Positions 53,660 to 60,560 of a stretch of DNA of 64,000 nt are shown here, piece by piece. Position 1 is the stretch's first letter, and the number at the start of each line of letters is the position of its first letter. Both the position numbers and the translations under genes were made by a program. The stretch lies in assembly GCA_027621365.1 (NCBI GenBank), contig JAQCBH010000012.1:1-64000 (forward strand). Direction: 5' to 3'. The notes beneath the pieces were generated by a model that was given only the letters and a program-made list of their open reading frames with translations, searched no databases and was not told where the DNA came from. Source of the DNA: Bacteroidota bacterium. Its GTDB lineage: Bacteria > Bacteroidota > Bacteroidia > NS11-12g > UBA955.

Positions 53660-54241
53660 ATGGATGCACCTATGATCACGGACGGCGTTTTGATTCAGCG
53701 TTACATCGCTGGTAATCAAGCAGCTTTCGAAACTTTGTTGAAACGCCACAAAGCGCGAATCTTCACCTCTATTTACGTATTGGTGAACGACCGTTATTTG
53801 GCTGAAGATATTTTTCAGGAAGTGTTTATCAAGGTTGTTCAAAGCGTAAATGCTGGCAAATACAACCACGAGGACAAGTTTTTACCTTGGGCCATGCGCA
53901 TCGCGAGAAACCTCAGCATTGATCACATTCGCAGCCGCAAACGCATGCCCATGGTGACCGACTCTGAAGGCGGTGATATCTTTGACAACATTGGTTTGTT
54001 TGAGAAAAGTCCAGAGCAACTTCGCATTGAAAAAGACAAGAATGCTCATTTGCGTTCATTGATATGGAAATTGCCTGAAGAACAAAGAGAGGTATTGGTG
54101 CTTCGACATTACGCCGATTTGAGCTTCAAAGAAATAGCCGCTTTGACCAATAGCAATTTGAATACCTGCATTGGCCGAATGCACTATGCTGTTTTGAATC
54201 TGAGAAAAATGATGCAAAAAAATGCAGTGGCTGTAAAATAA
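53660..54241 (+). CDS. RNA polymerase sigma factor, sigma-70/ECF-like
   Basis: A 193-residue factor with region 2 (FETLLKRHKARIFTSIYVL, AEDIFQEVFIKVVQSV, then FLPWAMRIARNLSIDHIRS) and region 4 (LPEEQREVLVLRHYADLSF, KEIAALTNSNLNTCIGRMH). Its helix-turn-helix lies in the latter. Regions 1.2 and 3 are absent, as in ECF sigma factors. Promoter specificity is unknown. The 148-base upstream spacer is AT-rich and holds TACCTTTA (near 53614-53621) as an imperfect -7 element. A small gene 39 bases downstream may be a regulator. Confidence 0.92.
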   Translation: MDAPMITDGVLIQRYIAGNQAAFETLLKRHKARIFTSIYVLVNDRYLAEDIFQEVFIKVVQSVNAGKYNHEDKFLPWAMRIARNLSIDHIRSRKRMPMVTDSEGGDIFDNIGLFEKSPEQLRIEKDKNAHLRSLIWKLPEEQREVLVLRHYADLSFKEIAALTNSNLNTCIGRMHYAVLNLRKMMQKNAVAVK

Positions 54242-54280
54242 ATCCCAGGGGTCTGCGTTTTAACTCTTGAAAGCAGGCCT

Positions 54281-54517
54281 ATGAACACAGCCATTACCCA
54301 CTCAGAACTGATTTTATATTATTACAACGAGTGCTCTGCTGAGTGTAAAGCATTTATAGACAACAATTTGGCTTCAAACCCATCTTGGTCTGCCTATTTG
54401 GAACAAATGGCTGAATTGTTCCATGAATTCGATTTTGCCGAATGGCCTCACCCCACTACATCTAGCATCATTTTGGAAGAAAGTTTGTCTTTCTTGCCAA
54501 CGGTGAGTCACGATTAA
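54281..54517 (+). CDS. Small acidic protein next to the sigma factor gene, possible anti-sigma-type regulator
   Basis: A 78-residue protein starting MNTAITHSELILYYYNECSA. It has no signal peptide and no membrane span. Glu and Asp are abundant (EFDFAEWP). The 20-50 region (ECKAFIDNNLASNPSWSAY) resembles the start of the zinc-finger-type anti-sigma domain, where a short helix carries an EC..H motif, but the usual HxxxCxxC zinc site is missing. The position 39 bases after a sigma factor in the same direction suggests co-expression. The assignment as a regulator is inference from position only. Confidence 0.55.
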   Translation: MNTAITHSELILYYYNECSAECKAFIDNNLASNPSWSAYLEQMAELFHEFDFAEWPHPTTSSIILEESLSFLPTVSHD

Positions 54518-54545
54518 TTTCGTTGTTTCCTTTCCTTCTTGCCCG

Positions 54546-54553
54546 TATTTTTG
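54546..54553 (+). promoter_or_regulatory. Bacteroidota -7 promoter element TATTTTTG for the 2OG oxygenase gene
   Basis: A perfect TAnnTTTG ending 7 bases before the ATG at 54561. Confidence 0.6.
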
Positions 54554-54560
54554 AGGGTAT

Positions 54561-55505
54561 ATGGAGAGCATTCCAAAGTTGGATTTGGCTGATTTTACAT
54601 CGGCGAGTGCTGAAGCTAAAGCAAAGTTCGTGTCTGATTTGGGCAGGGCTTATGAAGTGATAGGGTTTGTTGCCATTAGAAATCACGGCATTCCTCTCGA
54701 TGAATTGTCTCAGTTGTATGAATCGGTAAGCGCCTTTTTCGGTCTACCTACCGATGTCAAAATGCGTTACGATGATTCTGAGGGTGGCGGTCAACGAGGA
54801 TATACGGGATTTGGAAAAGAGCACGCCAAGGGAAGCAATGCCGGAGATTTGAAAGAATTTTGGCACTTCGGTCAATTCATTGATCATTCTGACGAGAATG
54901 CTCCCAATTTCCCACCAAATAAATGGGTAGAGGAGCTTCCTGGGTTTAACTCTTCTGGAGAGCGCTTGTACAAGGCTTTGGAGTCAACCGGTCGTGAGAT
55001 GCTTCGCGCTATAGCCTTGCATCTTGATTTGGAAGAAGACTACTTCGATTCACGAATCTTCAATGGCAATAGCATTCTGCGCGCCATTCACTACCCTTCC
55101 ATTACTCAAGATCCTAAAGATGCCATTCGGGCTGGCGAACACGAAGACATCAACTTGATTACCCTTTTGGTAGGGGCTTCTGCCGACGGATTGGAAGTGC
55201 TTAACAAAAAAGGCGAGTACGTACCCGTGACCGAAGTGGAAGACCATATCGTTGTCAACGTCGGTGATATGTTGCAGCGGCTGACCAATGATCGATTGAA
55301 GAGTACGACTCACCGTGTGGTCAATCCGCCGAAGGAGAAATGGTCGGAACCTCGATTCTCCATCCCCTTCTTTTTGCATCCAAGACCCGAAGTCAGCTTG
55401 GCCGCTCTTCCTTCTTGTGTGAGTGAATCTTACCCCAAGAAGTACGAGGATTGCACGGCAAACGAATTTCTCATGCAGCGATTGAGGGAAATCGGGTTGA
55501 TCTAA
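54561..55505 (+). CDS. 2-oxoglutarate/Fe(II)-dependent dioxygenase, isopenicillin N synthase-like family
   Basis: A 314-residue double-stranded beta-helix enzyme. Iron ligands are His194 and Asp196 in AGEHEDINLITLL and His251 in STTHRVVNPP. The co-substrate-binding RxS motif is Arg265 and Ser267 in PRFSIPFF. The N-terminal DIOX_N part (YEVIGFVAIRNHGIPLDEL) is typical. Substrate unknown; such bacterial members are often annotated only as IPNS family. It starts 7 bases after TATTTTTG. The stop overlaps the convergent thioesterase gene by four bases. Confidence 0.9.
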   Translation: MESIPKLDLADFTSASAEAKAKFVSDLGRAYEVIGFVAIRNHGIPLDELSQLYESVSAFFGLPTDVKMRYDDSEGGGQRGYTGFGKEHAKGSNAGDLKEFWHFGQFIDHSDENAPNFPPNKWVEELPGFNSSGERLYKALESTGREMLRAIALHLDLEEDYFDSRIFNGNSILRAIHYPSITQDPKDAIRAGEHEDINLITLLVGASADGLEVLNKKGEYVPVTEVEDHIVVNVGDMLQRLTNDRLKSTTHRVVNPPKEKWSEPRFSIPFFLHPRPEVSLAALPSCVSESYPKKYEDCTANEFLMQRLREIGLI

Positions 55506-56020
55506 ACAAAGAGATTTTTCAGTTCCTGAGCATCTTCTGGCTTCATTTTTCCTGCCAAGATGAGTCGGACTTGCCTTCTGCGCAGGGCTCCTGCGAATTT
55601 TTCTTTCTCTATGTCTGATTCGGGTTCGATTTGGGCCACTTTGACGGGCCTGTTTCTCGCATCCAAGGCGACGAAGGTATAATAGGCCTCGTTGCTTTTG
55701 ATACGCACCCCATCGGGAATGCTTTGAGCATACACCTCAATAAAGACTTCCATTGAGCTGTTAAAGGCCCGCGTCACGTAGGCTGTCAGAGATACCACAT
55801 CTCCCAGGCGAATGCTCTCCTTGAAACTGACACTGTCAACAGAGGCCGTAACTACAGTATGCAAACTGTGTTTTTGAGCGGCTATGGCGGCACAAATGTC
55901 CATCCAGTGAAGCATTTTGCCTCCCATTAAGTTGTTTAGGGTATTGGTGTCGTTGGGCAACACCAATTCTGTCATGGTCGTCAGTGAGTCTGATGGTCGT
56001 TTGGTTGGGCAATCGTTCAT
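55502..56020 (-). CDS. Acyl-CoA thioesterase, hotdog fold (YciA/BFIT-type)
   Basis: A 172-residue protein. The N-terminal part TELVLPNDTNTLNNLMGGKMLHWMD carries the conserved Asn and Asp-type residues of the thioesterase hotdog family, with MGG before the long helix, then VVTASVDSVSFKESIRLGDVV and the C-terminal YYTFVALD strand. It should hydrolyse acyl-CoA thioesters; chain-length preference is unknown. Its 3' end meets the oxygenase gene by a four-base overlap. The ATG lies 29 bases beyond the rpmA terminator, suggesting a separate promoter that I could not pin down. Confidence 0.88.
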   Translation of the reverse strand: MNDCPTKRPSDSLTTMTELVLPNDTNTLNNLMGGKMLHWMDICAAIAAQKHSLHTVVTASVDSVSFKESIRLGDVVSLTAYVTRAFNSSMEVFIEVYAQSIPDGVRIKSNEAYYTFVALDARNRPVKVAQIEPESDIEKEKFAGALRRRQVRLILAGKMKPEDAQELKNLFV

Positions 56021-56048
56021 GATGGATTATCGGAGGGGGAATTTCGCA

Positions 56049-56075
56049 TAAAAAAAGGGGACCGAAGCCCCCTTT
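56049..56075 (-). terminator. Rho-independent terminator of the rplU-rpmA operon
   Basis: On the minus strand, AAAGGGGGC pairs with GTCCCCTTT over a TTCG tetraloop (one G-T pair), followed by a T run. It lies about 20 bases past the rpmA stop. Confidence 0.85.
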
Positions 56076-56095
56076 GGAAAATATCAATGGAATAA

Positions 56096-56356
56096 TTAGG
56101 CTTCAGCAGAAACAACAGAGACCATGCTCTTGCCATTTTTGCCTTTGCGGAAGTGAACTTTACCGTCTGCCAAAGCAAACAACGTGTGGTCTTTTCCTAC
56201 ACCTACATTAACATCAGCATTGTGTACAGTTCCACGCTGGCGAACGATGATACCGCCCGCTTTGATGGTCTGACCACCGTATACTTTGACTCCAAGACGT
56301 TTGCTGTGGGATTCGCGTCCGTTCTTGGAGCTACCCATACCTTTTTTGTGTGCCAT
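56096..56356 (-). CDS. rpmA: 50S ribosomal protein L27
   Basis: An 86-residue ribosomal protein of the peptidyl-transferase region. It starts [20 protein letters not shown] and carries [22 protein letters not shown], the family signature. There is no N-terminal extension of the Firmicutes type. It follows rplU by 19 bases, the universal bacterial order, and is closed by a strong UUCG terminator. Confidence 0.98.
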   Translation of the reverse strand: MAHKKGMGSSKNGRESHSKRLGVKVYGGQTIKAGGIIVRQRGTVHNADVNVGVGKDHTLFALADGKVHFRKGKNGKSMVSVVSAEA

Positions 56357-56375
56357 TTCTTTTTACTTATTGTGC

Positions 56376-56684
56376 TTAAGCGGTGATACTATTGATGATG
56401 ATGCGGGTCAAGTAGTCACGGTGACCGTTTTTCTTCTTATACCCTTTTCTTCTTTTCTTTTTGAAGACGATTACTTTAGAACCTTTGCCGTGTTCTTCAA
56501 CAGTGGCGGTTACTTTGGCTCCCTTGACGGTGGGAGTTCCAACTTTGATTTTGTCTCCGCCGATCATGAGAACCTGATCAAACTCAAGAGTTTGGCCAGC
56601 TTCGGCCTTCAAGCGGTTAACCACTAAAGGCTTGTTCTCTTCAACGCGGTACTGTCTTCCAGCTATATTAACTATGGCGTACAT
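56376..56684 (-). CDS. rplU: 50S ribosomal protein L21
   Basis: A 102-residue ribosomal protein starting MYAIVNIAGRQYRVEENKPL. The KKKRRKGYKKKNGHR stretch near the C terminus is the L21 signature. A possible extension to 56750 is rejected because it covers the promoter TATTTTTG and the family starts at MYAIV. It leads the rplU-rpmA operon with a short 17-base leader between promoter element and start codon. Confidence 0.97.
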   Translation of the reverse strand: MYAIVNIAGRQYRVEENKPLVVNRLKAEAGQTLEFDQVLMIGGDKIKVGTPTVKGAKVTATVEEHGKGSKVIVFKKKRRKGYKKKNGHRDYLTRIIINSITA

Positions 56685-56701
56685 GTCCGTAAAATGGGCA
56701 G

Positions 56702-56732
56702 CAAAAATAGCGAAATTCCTGCGAAAATCAAA
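56702..56732 (-). promoter_or_regulatory. Complete Bacteroidota promoter (TTTG, 19 bp, TATTTTTG) of rplU-rpmA
   Basis: On the minus strand a -33 TTTG (56732-56729) is followed by a 19-base spacer and a -7 TATTTTTG (56709-56702). It is the best full match to the Bacteroidota consensus in the window, as expected for a ribosomal protein operon. Confidence 0.75.
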
Positions 56733-56823
56733 CCTGTTGACAAAATTCATGGAAAGATGAAAAGGAAAGGTTCATTTGACTGCTAACCCGCGGCCCACAT
56801 GGCATTGGTTTTCCTGTGTCCTT

Positions 56824-56842
56824 AATTGGACAGCCCCCAATT
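56824..56842. repeat. Short inverted repeat AATTGG/CCAATT upstream of the outer-membrane protein gene
   Basis: Six-base arms at 56824-56829 and 56837-56842, about 30 bases before the likely -7 element of the gene at 56889. It may be an operator, but chance is possible. Confidence 0.3.
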
Positions 56843-56870
56843 GCGTGTCTTTCGACTCCTTCCTAACCGG

Positions 56871-56878
56871 CATCTTTG
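56871..56878 (+). promoter_or_regulatory. Probable -7 element CATCTTTG for the beta-barrel protein gene
   Basis: One mismatch to TAnnTTTG, 10 bases before the ATG at 56889. Confidence 0.45.
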
Positions 56879-56888
56879 TATCATATAT

Positions 56889-58604
56889 ATGAAGAAGTAT
56901 CTCTTGATTTCACTGAGCATCGCAAGTTTTGGATCGGTTTGGGCACAACCCGAACCCAAACGCGGTTTTGAAAACTCCTCACAAGAAGTGATTTCTGGAA
57001 CCAACATTCGTTTGCTACCTTCCAGCAAGCTTTTGATCGATCCCATCGTATCTGTGAGCAAGAACCCAGAGATCAAATTGAATCTCGAAACACCTGATTA
57101 CTTCTATCCCACTCCTAAGCTGACCCCTTCTGTCGATCCGCAGCCATTGAAAGAGCCAGGCTCAGACTCGGTGCACAAAAGCAACTATTTGCGCCTGGGT
57201 GCCGGTAATTTGGGCCATGCACTCGGTGAGTTGTACATCGCCAGTGAGGCCAATAAGGACTATGCATACAGCTTGAATGTGGGCCATCTTCAGGGAAACA
57301 ATCCCAACTCTTTTCAAGATTTTCAAACCACTCAGGTGGCCATTCAGGGTTCCAAGTTTTACTACCGCGGTAGTTTGACAGGCGGGTTCCAATATCAGCG
57401 TGATGCGCTGCATTATTTTGCTGCAGATTCATCCTACACGGGAGATGCGGTTATGCTGGGCAAGGTGGGTGAAACCCTATCTGGTTCTTTGGATTACCAA
57501 TTGAAGCGCAGTGGCAAGGTTCCCGAACTTCGTTGGTTGACACAGTATCAAGCTTACAGCAACAACCTCAATCAACGAGAATCTGAGTTGAGTTCGGCCT
57601 TGAATCTGAAGCAGGATTTGGGTACGCAAGCTCAGTTCATTGCCGATGTAGCGGTGACCAAATTGATGTTTGAGCAGGCTCCCAACTTGGAAAAACCCAG
57701 TGGTTTGAGCCGTTCCAATCAGTTGTTCATAGACGCGCGTCCTCAAATCGCTGTTCAACATCGACCTAGCCAACTCCAATTGTCTGGCGGTGTAACCATG
57801 ACCATGCTCAATGCCATCGAGCAGCAATTGCAAGGCGATACGAGTATTCAGACATTTCGCATCAATCCCTATGTGGAATTCCATAAGAAATTGACGGGCA
57901 TGAACATGCAGATGTTCGGTGTGGTCGACGGCGGATTGAAAAAGAACTCCATTCGCCGCATGCAGGCCTTTGTTCCTTTTGCCTACGATTCGATTGGTAT
58001 TCAAAACACCTACGAGCAAATCAATGCTCATGCCGGAGTGAGAGGTCGAATCAGCGACAATTCCAATTTTGAATTGAGTTTTGGTGGCAACAGCGTAGCT
58101 GATATGCCTTTGATTGTAAGCAACTTGGATCCGACTAATGCCATGGCAGATAGCCTGAATTCACTGCAGGTGGTTTACGACAATGTGAACTCCATGTACT
58201 TCCGTTTTCAAACCAGTTTGTCCATGGGTGAGAAGTTTTTGTTTCATGCCTCTACCCGCATTGTCAATTATTCTCCTGCTGTGGAGCAACAGGCTTGGCA
58301 CCTCCCCTCGTTTACCTTTCAAGGATTTGTGCGATACAAGGCCATGGATCAATTGTATGTTCAGACTTCCATCGCGGGCATGGGCAAACGTTTCAACCGC
58401 ACCTTGGACGAAACAGGCGCCTTGCGTACCACAGAAATACCAGGATTTATGGATTTGCAGTTGAGGGCTGACTATAGCTTGCCTGGAAAAGGCCGTGTTT
58501 GGATTCAAGGATCCAACTTGTTGCAGAGTGGTTTAGAGCAGTTTGCGGGTTACCGCGGATACGGTTTGAACATCATGGGAGGAATTGCCATTTCTCTCTT
58601 TTAA
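56889..58604 (+). CDS. Outer-membrane beta-barrel protein (TonB-receptor-like barrel without plug)
   Basis: A 571-residue protein with signal peptide MKKYLLISLSIASFGSVWAQ. A proline-rich linker (residues 75-100) leads into repeated amphipathic strands such as YLRLGAGNLGHALGELYIA, FYYRGSLTGGFQYQRDA and MYFRFQTSLSMGEKFLFHA. It ends GLNIMGGIAISLF, an aromatic-terminated final strand. No plug domain or TonB box was seen, so it is a barrel of unknown cargo or function. It lies 29 bases before the HU/SPOR gene, which has its own promoter element. Confidence 0.8.
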   Translation: MKKYLLISLSIASFGSVWAQPEPKRGFENSSQEVISGTNIRLLPSSKLLIDPIVSVSKNPEIKLNLETPDYFYPTPKLTPSVDPQPLKEPGSDSVHKSNYLRLGAGNLGHALGELYIASEANKDYAYSLNVGHLQGNNPNSFQDFQTTQVAIQGSKFYYRGSLTGGFQYQRDALHYFAADSSYTGDAVMLGKVGETLSGSLDYQLKRSGKVPELRWLTQYQAYSNNLNQRESELSSALNLKQDLGTQAQFIADVAVTKLMFEQAPNLEKPSGLSRSNQLFIDARPQIAVQHRPSQLQLSGGVTMTMLNAIEQQLQGDTSIQTFRINPYVEFHKKLTGMNMQMFGVVDGGLKKNSIRRMQAFVPFAYDSIGIQNTYEQINAHAGVRGRISDNSNFELSFGGNSVADMPLIVSNLDPTNAMADSLNSLQVVYDNVNSMYFRFQTSLSMGEKFLFHASTRIVNYSPAVEQQAWHLPSFTFQGFVRYKAMDQLYVQTSIAGMGKRFNRTLDETGALRTTEIPGFMDLQLRADYSLPGKGRVWIQGSNLLQSGLEQFAGYRGYGLNIMGGIAISLF

Positions 58605-58620
58605 TTCTCTCCTTTCTTGC

Positions 58621-58628
58621 TAAATTTG
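58621..58628 (+). promoter_or_regulatory. Bacteroidota -7 promoter element TAAATTTG for the HU/SPOR gene
   Basis: A perfect TAnnTTTG ending 5 bases before the GTG at 58634. It decides for GTG over longer in-frame starts. Confidence 0.6.
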
Positions 58629-58633
58629 AGAAC

Positions 58634-59704
58634 GTGAGCATCCCCCAAATTTCCCATACCGTCGAAGAACTTTTGTTGCAGCATGAATGTGTGATTGTTC
58701 CTGGTTTGGGAGGTTTTTTGATGCGTTCGTTTCAAGCCAGTGCCAATCCTTTTTCGAAGGAACTCCGCCCCAGTGGCCAGTCGGTTTTCTTCAATGCAGC
58801 TTTGACCCAAGACGACGGTTTCGTAGCCAAGCATTGGGCCGAGCAAAAGGGCTTGTCTTATGCTGCGGCTGCAGCAGAACTCAAATCTATCGGTTCTGAG
58901 ATTTTGGCGCAGGCCAAAGATAAAAAGCCGGTTCCTTTTGGACGGATGGGTCAGTTCTTCCTTAACCCACAGGGTCAATTGTTTTTCATACCTGCTCAAT
59001 CGTTGAATTTGAGCTTGGAACATTTCGGATTGCCCGTACTGCGATGGCAGGCTTTGGAAACTGTATCTCAAACAGATTCAGTAGCCCAAAAGGCCATTCA
59101 TGTTCCATTGGTCACCGAATCGGTTGATATTGAAGATGCCGAGGTTGCAGCGGTGGCCGAAGAATGGACCGATAAACTCGAACAAAAACTGCAGCGCAAC
59201 CCCATTTGGAAAGTGGCGGCAAACGTGGTTTTGGTGATGGTCATCGCAGCCCTTTTGGTTCTCAATGTCCGAACCTTTCAGAAGGCTTATCAAAACCGAG
59301 TCGATGAACAGGCAGGTTTGCAGCTGAATACGACCGTTAAACCGGCTCCTCAAAAACAAGAAGTTGTGGCCGTTGAGCCTGAAACTGAACCATCAACCTT
59401 GAAGTACGAGAGTGGAACTGAGGGTATCGACGCCATGAGAGTTGATCTGTACCAGCAAACAGGCGATGTGTTCATCTGTGGAGGCTCTTACATTACGCCT
59501 AAAATGGCTGAAACAGAGTGTCTGTTGTGGCAAAAGCTAGGCTATGACGCCACCTACATTGAATTGGAAAACAGCAGCCTAACTCGCGTGGTTTTGGCTC
59601 GCTTTGTTGGTGATAAAGAGGCTAGTGATCTGGCCAAGAATATCAAAAATCTAGCCGCTGGTCGGCTTTCTGTAGAATACGTATTCCCCGCACCCGTATT
59701 ATGA
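58634..59704 (+). CDS. HU-CCDC81-type and SPOR-domain protein with one membrane span
   Basis: A 356-residue protein from a GTG start. Residues 1-65 (ISHTVEELLLQHECVIVPGL, GGFLMRSF) and about 70-130 match the paired HU-CCDC81 bacterial domains. A membrane span lies around residue 200 (VAANVVLVMVIAALLVL). The C-terminal SPOR domain is YITPKMAETECLLWQKLGYD to LSVEYVFPA; SPOR domains bind denuded glycan at the septum. The Bacteroidota family is thought to link DNA-binding-like cytoplasmic domains with peptidoglycan. The stop overlaps the TonB-like gene by four bases (ATGA). Confidence 0.85.
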   Translation: MSIPQISHTVEELLLQHECVIVPGLGGFLMRSFQASANPFSKELRPSGQSVFFNAALTQDDGFVAKHWAEQKGLSYAAAAAELKSIGSEILAQAKDKKPVPFGRMGQFFLNPQGQLFFIPAQSLNLSLEHFGLPVLRWQALETVSQTDSVAQKAIHVPLVTESVDIEDAEVAAVAEEWTDKLEQKLQRNPIWKVAANVVLVMVIAALLVLNVRTFQKAYQNRVDEQAGLQLNTTVKPAPQKQEVVAVEPETEPSTLKYESGTEGIDAMRVDLYQQTGDVFICGGSYITPKMAETECLLWQKLGYDATYIELENSSLTRVVLARFVGDKEASDLAKNIKNLAAGRLSVEYVFPAPVL

Positions 59705-60555
59705 GCCATTATGTAGTTGACCGAATTCTCGATACCACTCCCCGTGAGAAAATGCTTTCTGGGGTTATCAGCATTGTTGTGTCAGCTCTCATTCTCTTGC
59801 TCCTTTTCTGGGTTCGTATCCATGTTCCCAATCCTCCATTCAAGGAAAAGGAATTGGAACTGCAATTGGACTTTGGTATTCAAGAAGTGTCTTATGGAAG
59901 ACCTACCGATGGAGGTCCTTCTACCACTCCCCCTGCTTTGGGTGGAGGAGACGGCGCCGCTTCTGATCCAGACCCCTCTCCCAATCAGGGTGGTCTCGGT
60001 GCAGTGGTAACCAACGATCAAAGCGATGCTGATATGGGATTGCCTCCCATTGACCCACCGGCATCAGAAACCCCTAAGCAAAGTGCATTGTCTCAACGGG
60101 GTATCAACATTGGACAACGCTCAGGTACTCAGAATACCAATGGCACTCCCAATGGAATCCAAGGCGGAAATGGCCGAAATGGCATGGGCGACGGTGGAAA
60201 CAACGGTGGAATCACCGGTAATTACGGGCAGCGCGTCACACCCAATAAAAATGGTTTGTTCAATGCCGAAGGGTTTACGAGTTACAACATTCGTCCCGGA
60301 GTGAATAAAGTGGATGCCGATGGGTTTGGAACCATCAAAGCCATGGTAACGGTTGATTGCAACGGTCGCGCAAGCGTAAAATACATGGTCCCTGGCGGCA
60401 CCTACACTGGAAGTACCGACAACAGCCGTAAAGTGATGGAGTACTTCATCTCAAAAGCCACTTTTGAAAAGGTGGAAAATGGCCAATGTCCTCAAACTTC
60501 TACCTTCACCTTGACCATCAAGCGTGAATACATCATCAACCCTGACGGATTGTAA
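59701..60555 (+). CDS. TonB-like energy-transducer protein
   Basis: A 284-residue protein with one N-terminal span (residues 20-43, LSGVISIVVSALILLLLFWV), a low-complexity linker rich in Gly, Asn, Pro and Thr (residues 60-185, e.g. GGDGAASDPDPSPNQGG), and a C-terminal beta-alpha domain (GTIKAMVTVDCNGRASVKYM, then FTLTIKREYIINPDGL) like the TonB periplasmic domain. TonB couples the proton gradient to outer-membrane receptors, but ExbB and ExbD are not adjacent and the linker lacks the usual Pro-Lys/Pro-Glu repeats. ATGA overlap with the SPOR gene, folC six bases downstream. Confidence 0.72.
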   Translation: MSHYVVDRILDTTPREKMLSGVISIVVSALILLLLFWVRIHVPNPPFKEKELELQLDFGIQEVSYGRPTDGGPSTTPPALGGGDGAASDPDPSPNQGGLGAVVTNDQSDADMGLPPIDPPASETPKQSALSQRGINIGQRSGTQNTNGTPNGIQGGNGRNGMGDGGNNGGITGNYGQRVTPNKNGLFNAEGFTSYNIRPGVNKVDADGFGTIKAMVTVDCNGRASVKYMVPGGTYTGSTDNSRKVMEYFISKATFEKVENGQCPQTSTFTLTIKREYIINPDGL

Positions 60556-60560
60556 GCTCT

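Noticed and set aside
56685-56750. Upstream extension of L21 by 22 codons
   Set aside because: L21 starts at MYAIV, and the extension covers a complete -33/-7 promoter.
59880-60245. Gly/Asn-rich repetitive-looking DNA in the TonB-like gene
   Set aside because: It is a low-complexity protein linker, not a DNA tandem repeat or CRISPR array.
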